From assembly GCA_963799975.1 (NCBI GenBank), contig CAWCZF010000006.1, forward strand, positions 2,852,001 to 2,916,000: a DNA stretch of 64,000 nt. Reading direction: 5' to 3'. The first letter of the stretch is position 1. The number at the start of each line of letters is the position of its first letter. This DNA comes from Actinoallomurus sp963799975. GTDB lineage: Bacteria > Actinomycetota > Actinomycetes > Streptosporangiales > Streptosporangiaceae. Below the pieces are notes generated by a model, which saw nothing but the letters and a program-made list of their open reading frames with translations, had not been told where the DNA came from and made no database searches. The translations under genes and the position numbers were made by a program. Shown here one piece after another: positions 34,701-44,549 of this stretch.

Positions 34701-35289
34701 CGACCCACAGCCTCCATGCCTTGATCACGTAGTCCACTCCGGTCACGACCGTGACGAGCACGGCCGCGCCCATGGTCACCCAGCGCAGGGGATCGATCGG
34801 GCCGGGCATCACATAGAACCCGATGGCGAACACCTGGAGCATGGTCTTGAGCTTGCCGCCACGGCTCGCCGCGATCACCCCGTACCGGATGACGACGAAG
34901 CGCAGCAGCGTGATGCCGATCTCGCGGACCAGGATCACGGCGGTGACCCACCACCATAGGTCGCCGAGCAGCGACAGGCCGACCAGGGCCGAGCCGGTCA
35001 GCGCCTTGTCCGCGATCGGGTCGGCGATCTTGCCGAAGTCGGTGACGAGATTGCGGCTGCGGGCGAGCTGCCCGTCGACGCGGTCGGTGAAGGAGGCCAC
35101 CGCGAACACCGCCAACGCCGCGATCCGCCACCACGTGCCGTCCGTGAACAGCAGCCAGAGGAAGAACGGCACGAGCAGGAGGCGTACGACGGTCAGCAGG
35201 TTGGCGATGTTGACCAGCCCGGCCTGGGGCTCGACCGGCGTCGCCAGTGGGTCGGGTTCGCCGGCGCGTACGGGTTCGCCGGCCGTCAC
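34666..35289 (-). CDS. pgsA: CDP-diacylglycerol-glycerol-3-phosphate 3-phosphatidyltransferase
   Basis: A 207-residue membrane enzyme committing CDP-diacylglycerol to phosphatidylglycerol phosphate. The CDP-alcohol phosphotransferase motif reads DRVDGQLARSRNLVTDFG followed by KIADPIADK, giving all four catalytic Asp residues. Four to six transmembrane helices are visible. The GTG at 35289 overlaps the rimO stop in GTGA, which fixes the start. Its 3' end overlaps cinA by 35 bases. Confidence 0.93.
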   Translation of the reverse strand: MTAGEPVRAGEPDPLATPVEPQAGLVNIANLLTVVRLLLVPFFLWLLFTDGTWWRIAALAVFAVASFTDRVDGQLARSRNLVTDFGKIADPIADKALTGSALVGLSLLGDLWWWVTAVILVREIGITLLRFVVIRYGVIAASRGGKLKTMLQVFAIGFYVMPGPIDPLRWVTMGAAVLVTVVTGVDYVIKAWRLWVDGRAGRTADGR

Positions 35290-36755
35290 CGCTCGTCCAC
35301 GACGGCGAGGAGGTCGACGCCCATCGTCTCGACGACGCGCGCGCGGACGATCGCGCCGACCGGCGCGTCGCCCTTGAGGGTCACCACGCCGTCGATCTCG
35401 GGCGCCTGGTGCGCCGCGCGGCCCTCGCCCGGCTCCTCCACCAGGACCTCGACCGTCTGGCCCAGGCGTTCTTCGGCGCGCTGTGCGGTGAGCTCCTCGG
35501 CGAGCACGGACAGGTCGGCGACGCGTGCGGCGACCTCGTCGGCCGCCAGCTTGGCCTCGAAGCCGGCCGCCTCCGTGCCCTCCTCGTCGGAGTAGCCGAA
35601 CACGCCGACCGCGTCGAGCCGGGCCGCGGTGAGGAACCGGGCCAGCTCCTCGACGTCGTCCTCGGTCTCGCCGGGGAAGCCGACGATGAAGTTGGAGCGC
35701 ACGCCGGCCTCCGGCGCGAGCGCGCGTGCCTGCTCCAGCAGGCCGAGGAAGCGCTCGGTGTCGCCGAAGCGCCGCATCCGCCGCAGCAGCGGGCCGCTGG
35801 CGTGCTGGAACGACAGGTCGAAGTAGGGCGCCACGCCGGGCGTGCCGGCGATCGCCTCGATCAGCCCGGGCCGTAGCTCGGCCGGCTGGAGGTAGCTCAC
35901 GCGCACCCGTTCGATGCCCTCGACCGCCGCGAGCTCCGGCAGGAGCGTCTCCAGCAGCCGCAGGTCGCCCAGGTCCTTGCCGTACGAGGTGGAGTTCTCG
36001 CTGACCAGGATGATCTCGCGGACGCCCTGCCCGGCGAGCCAACGCGCCTCCTCGAGCACCTCGACCGGACGGCGGGAGACGTACGCGCCGCGGAACGCCG
36101 GGATCGCGCAGAACGTGCACCGCCGGTCGCAGCCGGAGGCGAGCTTGAGCGGCGCGGCCGGACCGCCGCCGAGACGGCGCCGCAGCACCCGCGGGCCGGA
36201 CGCCGGCGCGACGCCCTCGGGCAGGTCGGGCGCGCCGTGCCCGGGGACGTGGACGTGCGCGCCGGACCGCTCGGCCGGGCTGAGGGGAAGCAGCCTGCGC
36301 CGATCCTGCGGAGCGTGGGAGCGGTGCCCTCGGCCGGCCACGACGTCGTCGAGGCGGTCGCCGATGGCGGCGTAGTCGTCGAAGCTCAGCACCGCGTCGG
36401 CCTCGGGCAGCGACTCGGCCAGCTCCGCGCCGTACCGCTCGGCGAGGCAGCCCGCCGCGACCACCTTCGCGCCCGAGTCGGCGGCGGCCAGGAGCGTGTC
36501 GATCGAGTCCTTCTTGGCCGCGTCGATGAAACCGCAGGTGTTGACGAGGACGACCGAGGCATCGCCGGAGTCGTCCAGCGTCCAGCCGGCGGTCTCCAGG
36601 CGGGCCGCGAGTTCTTCGGAGTCGACCTCGTTGCGCGCGCACCCGAGGGTGACGAGTGAGACCGAACGCGGGTCCGCCGGCGTCGGGGAACGGCCGGCGG
36701 CCTGCCCCTCTCGCGCCGGGGAGGCGGGCGGTTGCTCAGTACGGCGGGTGGACAT
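35286..36755 (-). CDS. rimO: Ribosomal protein S12 methylthiotransferase
   Basis: RimO is the radical-SAM enzyme that methylthiolates an Asp of ribosomal protein S12. The 489-residue protein carries N-terminal cluster cysteines in TLGCARNEVDSEEL, NTCGFID and AGCLAERYG. The radical-SAM triad is in GCDRRCTFCAIPAFRG, and a C-terminal TRAM region follows. A short basic linker (about residues 145-200) before the SAM domain is looser than usual but in frame. It begins the rimO-pgsA-cinA-clgR run. Confidence 0.95.
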   Translation of the reverse strand: MSTRRTEQPPASPAREGQAAGRSPTPADPRSVSLVTLGCARNEVDSEELAARLETAGWTLDDSGDASVVLVNTCGFIDAAKKDSIDTLLAAADSGAKVVAAGCLAERYGAELAESLPEADAVLSFDDYAAIGDRLDDVVAGRGHRSHAPQDRRRLLPLSPAERSGAHVHVPGHGAPDLPEGVAPASGPRVLRRRLGGGPAAPLKLASGCDRRCTFCAIPAFRGAYVSRRPVEVLEEARWLAGQGVREIILVSENSTSYGKDLGDLRLLETLLPELAAVEGIERVRVSYLQPAELRPGLIEAIAGTPGVAPYFDLSFQHASGPLLRRMRRFGDTERFLGLLEQARALAPEAGVRSNFIVGFPGETEDDVEELARFLTAARLDAVGVFGYSDEEGTEAAGFEAKLAADEVAARVADLSVLAEELTAQRAEERLGQTVEVLVEEPGEGRAAHQAPEIDGVVTLKGDAPVGAIVRARVVETMGVDLLAVVDER

Positions 36756-36805
36756 GCCCCATACGGTACTGGCCCCGGCGAGGGCGCCACGCTGCGGTCG
36801 GCGGG

Positions 36806-37537
36806 TCAGCCGCTGAGCGGATCACCCGGGCCGTAGCTGAGCTTGATGACCTGCCCGAGCTCGCCGGGCGTGCCGATGTCCTTGCCGTTGACCGTCACCC
36901 GCACTCCGCCGCCGTTGCCGATCAGCAGCCGGATGCGCTTCTTGGACTTCCACTGCTCGCTCTGGCCGGCCCGGATGATGCCGCTGAAGAGCTGCTTGCC
37001 CTTGGAGTCGCGTACGTTGAGCCAGCTCGCGCGCTTGGCCTTGACGCGTACGGTGACGTCCTTGCGCGGCGGAGGCGGCGGGACGGCGTGGCGCGAGGGG
37101 CGGGCGGGCGGCGCGCTGGCCGGGTCGGCGGCGCGCTGGACCGCCCGGTGCTGCTCGTGCCCGGCGCTGACGCGGACGATCCCGTAGATCGCGACGAGGA
37201 CCAGCGCGACGATCATGGCGGCGCTCCAGTTGGGCGCGCGCCGCTCACGGAACCGTACCGGGGTCTCCGGCTCGAACGCCTGCCACGCCGGGATCGCCTG
37301 CGGCGAACCGCCGTGCGCGTCGTCGTACTCGCCGATGAGCGGCTCGGGATCGATCCCGGCAACGCGCGCGATGCTGCGGATGTGCCCGCGCGCGTAGAAG
37401 TTGCCGCCGCAGAGCGTGTAGTCGTCGCGTTCGATGGCGTGGATCAAGGTCTCGCGGATCCGGGTGCGGCCGGCCACCTGAGCGACGGTCAGCCCCGCCT
37501 CCTCACGCGCCTTGGCGAGCGTGCCGCCGACCGTCAC
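36806..37537 (-). CDS. RodZ-like HTH membrane protein (DUF4115)
   Basis: A 243-residue bitopic protein. The N-terminal Cro-like HTH (about 3-60: GTLAKAREEAGLTVAQVAGRTRIRE) is followed by a single transmembrane helix near 110-130. A Pro-rich linker and a C-terminal beta domain (VTVRVKAKRASWLNVRDSKG...) follow outside the cell. This is the RodZ/DUF4115 architecture tied to cell-shape and division machinery. The GTG at 37537 follows AAGGAG. It lies between ftsK and rimO, as in other actinomycetes. Confidence 0.88.
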   Translation of the reverse strand: MTVGGTLAKAREEAGLTVAQVAGRTRIRETLIHAIERDDYTLCGGNFYARGHIRSIARVAGIDPEPLIGEYDDAHGGSPQAIPAWQAFEPETPVRFRERRAPNWSAAMIVALVLVAIYGIVRVSAGHEQHRAVQRAADPASAPPARPSRHAVPPPPPRKDVTVRVKAKRASWLNVRDSKGKQLFSGIIRAGQSEQWKSKKRIRLLIGNGGGVRVTVNGKDIGTPGELGQVIKLSYGPGDPLSG

Positions 37538-37741
37538 GACGGCTCCTTCGTGACCAGAGTGCAACGCTCGGTGACCGACCCGCTCCGCTCGCTCACGACG
37601 CCGCCTCCTGAACCTCGTGGCCCTGTTCACACGTGCGACGTCGCCCGAGTCGTCCTTCACTCCCGGGCTGAGTCTACGAAGGCCGGTCGTGGGAAGCGAC
37701 GTGCAACGCTGTACTTGTCAGCTACCCCAAGATCTCCGCTG

Positions 37742-40362
37742 CTACTCACCGCGCAGCGATGCCAGAACACCAGGTAGATCGTCGGGTTTGACCAACACAT
37801 CACGCGCCTTCGACCCTTCGCTGGGGCCGACGATGGAACGGCTCTCCAGAAGGTCCATGAGGCGGCCCGCCTTGGCGAACCCGACGCGCAGCTTCCGCTG
37901 GAGCATCGAGGTCGAGCCGAACTGCGTCGAGACGATGAGTTCGGCCGCCTGTACGAGGAGTTCGAGGTCGTCGCCGATGTCCTCGTCGATGTCGCGCTTG
38001 CGCTGCTCGGCGACGGAGACGTCGTCGCGGTAGTCGGGCTCGGCCTGCTTCTTGCAGTGCTCGACGACGTCGTGGATCTCTTTTTCCGAGACGTAGGCGT
38101 TCTGGAGCCGCATCGGCTTGCTCGCGCCCATCGGCAGGAACAGCGCGTCGCCCTGGCCGACGAGCTTCTCCGCGCCCGGCTGGTCGAGGATGACGCGGCT
38201 GTCCGCGAGGCTGGAGGTGGCGAACGCCAGCCGCGAGGGGACGTTCGCCTTGATCAGGCCGGTCACCACGTCGACGCTGGGCCGCTGGGTGGCGAGGACG
38301 AGGTGGATGCCGGCGGCCCGGGCGAGCTGGGTGATGCGCACGACCGAGTCCTCGACGTCGCGCGGCGCGACCATCATCAGGTCGGCCAGCTCGTCCACGA
38401 TCACCAGCAGATAGGGGTACGGCGCGTAGACGCGCTCGCTGCCGGGCGGCGCGGTGAGCTTGCCGGCCAGCACGCCCTTGTTGAAGTCGTCGATGTGCCG
38501 GTATCCAGAGGCCGCCAGGTCGTCGTAGCGGCGGTCCATCTCCCCCACGACCCACTGGAGCGCCTCGGCCGCGCGCTTGGGGTTGGTGATGATCGGCGTG
38601 ATCAGGTGCGGGATGCCGGCGTAGGAGGTCAGCTCGACGCGCTTGGGGTCGACCAGGACCATCCGCACCTCGTCCGGCGTGGACCGCATCAGGATCGAGA
38701 TGATGAGGCCGTTGATGCAGGTCGACTTGCCCGCGCCGGTGGCGCCCGCGATCAGCATGTGCGGCATCTTGGCCAGGTTGGCCACCACCGTACGGCCCTC
38801 GACGTCCTTGCCGAGGCCGACGACCATCGGGTGGTGGTCGTTGACGGCGACCGAGGCGCGGAGGGTGTCGCCGAGGCTGACGATGTCCTTGTCGGTGTTG
38901 GGGATCTCGACGCCGATCGCGGCCTTGCCCGGGATCGGGGAGATGATGCGCACGTCCGCGCTCTTGACCGCGAGCGCGATGTTCTTGGTCAGCGCGGTGA
39001 TCCGCTCCACCTTGACGGCGGGCCCGAGCTCGATCTCGTAGCGGGTGATCGTCGGCCCGCGGGTGAAGCCGGTGACCTGGGCGTCGACGCCGAACTGGTC
39101 GAGCACCTCCGTCAGTGCGTTCACCACGATGTCGTTGGCCTTCGTGCGCGGCTTGACGATCGAGCCGGGCTTGAGCTTGCCGAACGGCGGCAGCGTGTAC
39201 GCGCCGCCGGGGCCGGAGGCCGAGAGGGTGAGCTGCTCGGTGGTCTTCGGCGGCGGGGTGGGGTCGGGCGGCGCGAGCGGTTCGAGCGGCTCGGGCGGTG
39301 CCAGCAGCTCGTCGGCGAGGCTGGGACCGGGGTCCTCCTCGAACGCCAGGTCGGGTCGCAGGTCGGCCGGCGCGCCGGGGCCGGCCACGACCGGGGTGTC
39401 GTAGGGCAACTTGTGCTCTCCGACCTCCACGTCACCCTTGCGCGGCCGCTTGCGCGACCGCGCGGGCCGCTCGTCCTCCTCGGCGGCGTCCTCGGCCGGC
39501 TCCTCGGGGATCAGCGGCTCGCGGAGCAGCAGGCGGTCGCGGAGGGCGGCGAAGCGCTCAGGCACCTGGTGCACCGGCGTGGCCGTGACCACGAGCAGGC
39601 CGAATCCGGCCACCAGCAGCAGGAGCGGCACCGCGACCCAGGCGGTCACGGTGCTGACGAGCGGCGCCGAGAGCAGCCAGCCGAGCAGGCCGCCGGAGTC
39701 CTGGAGCGCCTGCTCGCCCAGGCTGGGGTACGGCGTGCCGTGCGCGACGTGGACGACGCCGATGACGCCGCCGACAAGCGCGCAGCACCCGATGGCCAGG
39801 CGGCCTCCGTCGCCCTCTCCGGTACGGGCGGGGTGGCGGAGCAGCCGCCACGCCAGCAACGCGAACATGACCGGCAGCAGCCCGGCGAGCGTGCCGACGC
39901 CGTCGCGTACGAGGCGGCCGAGGAAGCGGATCAGGCCGTGGTGTGGCGTCCACCAGGTCGCGGCCGCGAGCACGATGGCGAGCCCGAGGTTGGCCAGGCC
40001 GACGCCGTCCCTGCGGTGTTCTTCGTCGAGGTCGCGCGCGCTCTCGCCGAACCGCCGCACGAGGCCGCCCAGTCCGCGCGCGACCAGCAGCCACACGCCG
40101 CCGACGACGCGGTAGACGCCAAGGAGGAGCTGGCCGATCGGGTCGGGCTTGCGCGGGCGATTGGCGGCGGCCGTGCGCCGGCCGCCCCTGAGGGCCGCTT
40201 GGCGGGCGCGGATCGAGCCGCGGCGGGCTTGCGCGCGGCGGACTTGCCCGTGGCTTTGCCGGTGCCCGAACGGCCGCCGGCGGGTTTGCGCGCCGCCGGC
40301 TTGCGGGTGGCGCCACGCGAGCCGGAGGACCCTTTCGCGCCCCCTGGCGTACGTGTGGCCAT
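37742..40362 (-). CDS. ftsK: DNA translocase FtsK (N-terminal frameshift)
   Basis: FtsK pumps chromosomal DNA through the division septum. Four transmembrane helices lie early, then an acidic Pro-rich linker, the RecA-like motor (GATGAGKSTCINGL, LLVIVDELADLMM) and the C-terminal gamma winged helix. The main frame's first usable start is a GTG at 40096. Just upstream, another frame starting at the ATG at 40362 encodes the Lys/Ala/Pro-rich tail (MATRTPGGAKGSSGSRG...) typical of actinobacterial FtsK. One missing base somewhere between about 40110 and 40190 would join them into about 873 residues. Treat the N-terminus as uncertain. Confidence 0.9.
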
Positions 40363-40459
40363 GTTGGTGAGACTAACGGCTATGCCCGATGGGTTCCCTC
40401 GAGCGCGGACGGCGTGTCGCGCCCTCGGCCGAGAGCGCGACACGACGGCCCGTCTTCGC

Positions 40460-42140
40460 CTACAGCTCGACGATCACCGGGATGATCATGGGTCGGCGGC
40501 CGAAGGACTCGTTCACCCAGCGCCCCGCGGTCCGGCGTACGACCTGGCGGAGCTGGTACACGTCGTTGATCCCGTCGGCCGCGGCCGTCTCCAGGATCTC
40601 CTCCAGGCGCGGGATCACCGCGTCGAAGCTGTCGATACCGGCCCCGCGCGCGTGGATCTCCGGGCCGCCCAGCAGCTTGCCGGTGGAGGAGTCGATCACC
40701 ACCACCACGGACACGAACCCCTCGTCGCCGAGGATGCGGCGGTCCTTCAGTGAGTTCTCGGTGATCTCGCCGACCGAGAGGCCGTCCACGTAGACGTAAC
40801 CGGCGCGCACGGCGCCGACGATGGACGCCTGCCCGTCCACGAGGTCCACAACGACGCCGTCCTCGGCGATGACGATGTTGTTCTCCGGCACCCCGGTGAG
40901 CGCGGCCAGCCGCGCGTGCGCGCTCAGGTGGCGCCACTCGCCGTGCACGGGCATGAAGTTGCCCGGCCGGGTCATGTTCAGCACGTAGAGCAGCTCGCCG
41001 GCCGGCGCGTGCCCGGAGACGTGCACGAGCGCGTTGCCCTTGTGCACGACCCGCGCGCCCCAGCGCGTCAGCCCGTTGATGACGCGGTTGACGGCGTTCT
41101 CGTTGCCGGGGATGAGCGAGGAGGCGAGGATCACCGTGTCGCCCTGCTCGATCCGGATCTGGTGGTCGCGGCCCGCCATCCGCGAGAGCGCGGACATCGG
41201 CTCGCCCTGCGAACCGGTGCAGACCAGGACGATCCGCTCCGCGGGGAGGTCGTCCATCTCCTTCTGCTCGACCAGGATGCCGGCGGGCACCCGCAGGTAG
41301 CCCAGGTCGCGCGCGACGCCCATGTTGCGCACCATCGACCGGCCGACGAAGCACACCTTGCGGCCGTTCTCGTGCGCGGCGTCGAGCACCTGCTGCACCC
41401 GGTGCACGTGCGAGGCGAAGCACGCGACGATGACGCGTTTCTTGGCGATCCGCAGCACGTCGCTCGAACACGATGCCGATGTCGCGCTCGCTGGTGACGA
41501 ACCCGGGGACCTCGGCGTTGGTGGAGTCCGACAGCAGCAGGTCGATGCCCTCGGCGCCGAGCCGGGCGAACCCGGCCAGGTCGGTGAGGCGGTTGTCCAG
41601 CGGCAGCTGGTCCATCTTGAAGTCGCCGGTCGCCAGCACGAGTCCCGCGGGCGTGCGGATCGCGACCGCGAGCGCGTCCGGGATCGAGTGGTTGACCGCG
41701 AGGAACTCACAGTCGAACGGGCCGAACGCGCGGGTCTCGCCCTCGCGTACCTGCACGGTGATCGGCTTGATGCGGTGCTCGGTGAGCTTGGCCTCCAGCA
41801 GGGCGAGCGTGAGCCGCGAGCCGACGAGCGGGATGTCGGGCCGCTCGCGCAGGAGGTAGGGCACGCCGCCGATGTGGTCCTCGTGCCCGTGCGTCAACAC
41901 GATGCACTCGATGTCGTCGAGGCGCCCGCGGATGTAGTCGAAGTCCGGCAGGATCAGATCCACGCCGGGCTGCTCGGACTCGGGGAACAACACCCCGCAG
42001 TCGACGATCAGCAGCCGGCCGCCGAACTCGAAGACCGTCATGTTGCGGCCGATCTCGCCCAGGCCGCCGAGCGGCACGATGCGCAGGCCGCCGTCGGGCA
42101 GCGAGCGTGGCGTGCCCAGTTCGGGATGCGGATGACTCAT
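40460..42140 (-). pseudogene. rnj: Ribonuclease J, frameshifted
   Basis: RNase J is a metallo-beta-lactamase/beta-CASP nuclease with 5'-3' exo- and endonuclease activity. From the ATG at 42140 the frame has VLTHGHEDHIGGVPYLL and ATGDFKMD. It breaks near 41460, where the remainder (DVLRIAKKRVIVACFASHVHRVQQVLDA...) continues in another frame to the stop at 40460. Removing one base from the GAGCGA run gives 559 residues, the normal length. Everything on both sides is conserved, so a sequencing error is the simplest explanation. The gene lies between dapA and ftsK, the usual place. Confidence 0.88.
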
Positions 42141-42260
42141 TGACCGCCCCGCCCCTCATCCGGAGGTACGGGGATATGAACATGCGCGTCTGTCACGCGC
42201 CCTCCTAGCCTTTTCAGCGGCTCGCCGCTCCGGCGATGCCTTGTGGTGCCTCTGGTCCTC

Positions 42261-43199
42261 TCACGGACCCTCCAAGATCTTGACGCCGCCCGCGACGAGG
42301 TCCTCCCTCAGGGCGGCGGTGAACTCCGGCGTCGCGTCGACCAGCGGCAGCCGTACGGTCCCGCACGGCTGGCCGACCAGGGACAACGCGGCCTTCGCGG
42401 CGATCGTGCCCTGCGTACGGGTCATGATCGCGGTGATGACCGGGAGCAGCCTGCGGTGAATGCGGATCGCACGCTGGGTGTCGCCGCCGAGGTAGGCGTC
42501 GATCATCTCGCGCAGGTCGGCGCCGACCACGTGCCCGACCACGCTGACGAAGCCCGCCGCGCCCACCGAGAGCCACGGGAGGTTCAGCGCGTCGTCGCCG
42601 GAGTAGAACACCAGGCCGGTCTCCGCCATCACCTTCGAGGCCGCGAACAGGTCGCCCTTGGCGTCCTTCACCGCGACGATGCGCGGGTGCGCGCCGAGAC
42701 GCAGCAGCGTCTCGGTCGCGATGGGCGTGCCGGTGCGGCCGGGAATGTCATAGAGCATCACCGGCAGGCCGGTCGCGTCGGCCACGGTGGTGAAGTGGCG
42801 CGCGAGCCCGTCCTGCGGCGGCTTGTTGTAGTAGGGCGTGACGACGAGCAGCCCGTCGGCGCCCGCTCCCTCGGCCTGGCGGGCCAGCCGCAGGGTGTGC
42901 GCGGTGTTGTTGGTACCCACTCCCGCGACGACCGTCGCGCGGTCGCCGACCGCCTCGACGACGGCGCGGAGCAGCCGCTCGTCCTCGTCGTCGGTGGTCG
43001 TCGGCGACTCGCCGGTCGTGCCGCTCACGACGAGCCCGTCGTTGCGCTGCTGGTCGACGAGGTACGCGGCAAGCCGGGCCGCGCCGTCGTAGTCGACGGC
43101 GCCGTCCGCCGTCATCGGGGTGACCATCGCGGTCAGCATCCGGCCGAAGGGCGCCGCTTCATCGCGCTCCTGCGGCACTGTGTTCGTGCTGGGTGCCAT
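42261..43199 (-). CDS. dapA: 4-hydroxy-tetrahydrodipicolinate synthase
   Basis: DapA condenses pyruvate with aspartate semialdehyde, the first step committed to lysine and diaminopimelate. The 312-residue barrel has the SGTTGESPT phosphate/substrate motif, the Tyr of VTPYYNKP and the Schiff-base Lys in AVKDAKGD. The ATG at 43199 lies six bases after TAAGTT, a -10 element, so the transcript is probably leaderless. It is 120 bp upstream of rnj on the same strand. Confidence 0.96.
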   Translation of the reverse strand: MAPSTNTVPQERDEAAPFGRMLTAMVTPMTADGAVDYDGAARLAAYLVDQQRNDGLVVSGTTGESPTTTDDEDERLLRAVVEAVGDRATVVAGVGTNNTAHTLRLARQAEGAGADGLLVVTPYYNKPPQDGLARHFTTVADATGLPVMLYDIPGRTGTPIATETLLRLGAHPRIVAVKDAKGDLFAASKVMAETGLVFYSGDDALNLPWLSVGAAGFVSVVGHVVGADLREMIDAYLGGDTQRAIRIHRRLLPVITAIMTRTQGTIAAKAALSLVGQPCGTVRLPLVDATPEFTAALREDLVAGGVKILEGP

Positions 43200-43205
43200 G
43201 TACCG

Positions 43206-43211
43206 AACTTA
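43206..43211 (-). promoter_or_regulatory. -10 element of a leaderless dapA promoter
   Basis: TAAGTT on the minus strand is separated from the dapA ATG by six bases and no Shine-Dalgarno intervenes. No -35 element is evident. Confidence 0.45.
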
Positions 43212-43491
43212 CCGGGCATCGCCCCCGGCGGGGACCCGCGGGCACCCTCGTGTCGTGTTCTCGTGCCCCGCCGACGCCGCCGCTGAACTCACGGAACGGG
43301 TCGCGGGAGGGGCCGGCATGAAGGTGACGCCGCCAGAGCACGCTCGGGGGTACGTGTTCTGACGGCGTCTTCTGATCAATCGTCTCTCACAAATCCGGCG
43401 TTACCGGTGAACCTTGACGGCCTCTCGTGCGTTAAAGGGAGTGGGACGAGGTTCCGCCGGGGTCTGGCGGGGCTGGCGGAGCCTCTCCCGG

Positions 43492-43588
43492 CGGAGGATG
43501 CGCGCCTCGGTCGCCGGGGTCTGGGGCTCTCTCGCGCCGATCACCCACCCGATCGGCGCACCCGCGGCCGAGGCGCGCGCATCCCTCC
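43492..43588. repeat. Large nested inverted repeat
   Basis: Outer arms at 43492-43510 and 43568-43588 pair over about 19 bp with a few bulges (core GGATGCGCGCCTCGG). Within them GCGCCGATC at 43534-43542 and GATCGGCGC at 43551-43559 form a perfect 9-bp inner stem with an eight-base loop. No T-tract is present on either side, so it is not an obvious terminator. Confidence 0.55.
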
Positions 43589-43627
43589 ACCCGCCTCGCG
43601 CGGGCACGACGGGGTGCTGACACCAGA

Positions 43628-43742
43628 TGCGGGATTCGCCGTCGCGGTCTCTTCCCTTGCCGGACCGGGTACACACGGTCCTGGCGGCCGACGCGGCCGT
43701 CGCGTGCGCGGGCCCCCTGCGGGGTTCGCCGTCGCGGTCTCC
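43628..43742. repeat. Two copies of a 25-bp direct repeat, 90 bp apart
   Basis: TTCGCCGTCGCGGTCTC is identical in both copies, at 43628-43652 and 43718-43742, flanked by TGCGGG before and YT or YC after, with only two or three differences over 25 bp. The 90-bp spacing keeps the same reading frame in both copies, but the surrounding frames do not look like a real protein. Confidence 0.55.
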
Positions 43743-43909
43743 TGCCGGGCCCAGTACGCCTGGGCCATCGGCCTTCCGTGGGCGGGGGAGCCCCGGGTGG
43801 TTCGTTCGCCCGGCCGCGCATGCTCTGGCACTTCGCCTGCGCGGCCGCGCACATTTCCTGTCGTGCCGGTCAGCCGCCTAAGTGGGGCGGGCTCGTCCTC
43901 ATGGGAGAC

Positions 43910-44107
43910 TCAGCCCTCGGGCCCGATCGCGAGGTGCTCGTCCAGCCGCGACTTGAGCTCCTCCGGACTGAGGGCGCGCAGGAACTCGTTGCCGCGTACC
44001 GCCCACCAGTGACCCGAGCCGCCCAGCCCGAACCGCCATCCGGAGTAGCCGGCCGCGAGTTCCTGTAGCCGGCCGTCCTGCCGGTCGATGACGTGCCTCA
44101 TGCTCAT
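43910..44107 (-). CDS. Small conserved-type hypothetical protein
   Basis: A 65-residue protein, MSMRHVIDRQDGRLQELAAG followed by YSGWRFGLGGSGHWWAVRGN and a charged C-terminus. The ATG at 44107 follows GGGAGG and GGAAG, a convincing ribosome-binding site; the upstream part of the frame is not coding-like. The WRFGLGGSGHWWAVR segment looks like a small beta fold with exposed aromatics. No family is recognised. Flanked by non-coding DNA on both sides, so it has its own promoter. Confidence 0.65.
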   Translation of the reverse strand: MSMRHVIDRQDGRLQELAAGYSGWRFGLGGSGHWWAVRGNEFLRALSPEELKSRLDEHLAIGPEG

Positions 44108-44549
44108 ACTTCCGAACCTCCCTACACCGCCATCCGCCGCGACCAGCGCAGCGGGTCCCCGGGTTCCTTCCCCCGGAGACAGGGGTTTGATCTCGCGAAA
44201 AATGCGCTCTGTCGCCCGCATGGCCATGTGCGCGGGCACGACGATGGCATGGCACGCCAAAGTCCAGGCAATTCGCCGCCGATGTAACTAAATCGTGACA
44301 AGTACTTGTCCTCGCGACCTTGACAGCCACGCGAAATGCATGCCGCAAGTCCCGATGCAAGTTGCACTGCGAGTCTCGTCGCAGCAACCGCCGCACAGCC
44401 CATGAGTCGGCCCGTCTTGGCACGTCAGAGCATAAATGAGGCATGCGACCATCCGGGTATGTACGAGACGGTGTCCCCTACTCGCCCCGGCGGCGCCGAA
44501 ACCGCGGACGGTGATGCGCGGTCACCGCCCGTCACGTACGGGGGCGGGG
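44108..44549. other. 442-bp intergenic region
   Basis: No gene is seen. The right end holds a hairpin after the diiron gene, and the stretch around 44270-44440 is AT-richer than its surroundings with TGCAAGT/TGCGAGT-like words. It should contain the promoter for the 65-residue gene on the minus strand. Confidence 0.45.
44506..44530 (-). terminator. Hairpin after the diiron protein gene
   Basis: GGACGGTGA at 44506-44514 pairs with TCACCGCCC at 44522-44530 (one G-T pair) around a seven-base loop, 20 bases after the stop at 44550. No T-run follows. Confidence 0.4.

Larger units (their letters stand above)
43212..43909. other. 698-bp non-coding region with structured and repeated DNA
   Basis: None of the overlapping frames here has a product that can be recognised or a consistent coding bias. 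The left 200 bp is less GC-rich. A large imperfect hairpin occupies 43492-43588, and a 25-mer is present twice, 90 bp apart, at 43628 and 43718. CGCCGGGGTCTGG also occurs twice (43455 and 43512). The region may be a decayed element or a structured RNA locus. Confidence 0.45.

Noticed and set aside
38057..40753. 898-codon plus-strand ORF
   Set aside because: It is the antisense shadow of ftsK and the end of rnj.
43628..43742. CRISPR-like direct repeat
   Set aside because: Only two copies, a 65-bp gap, no further units and no cas genes in the window.
43407..44012. 201-codon plus-strand ORF with two AGFAVAVS segments
   Set aside because: The repeat of the peptide comes from the 25-bp DNA repeat. 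The rest is low-complexity, and the frame runs over the antisense of the well-supported 65-aa gene.
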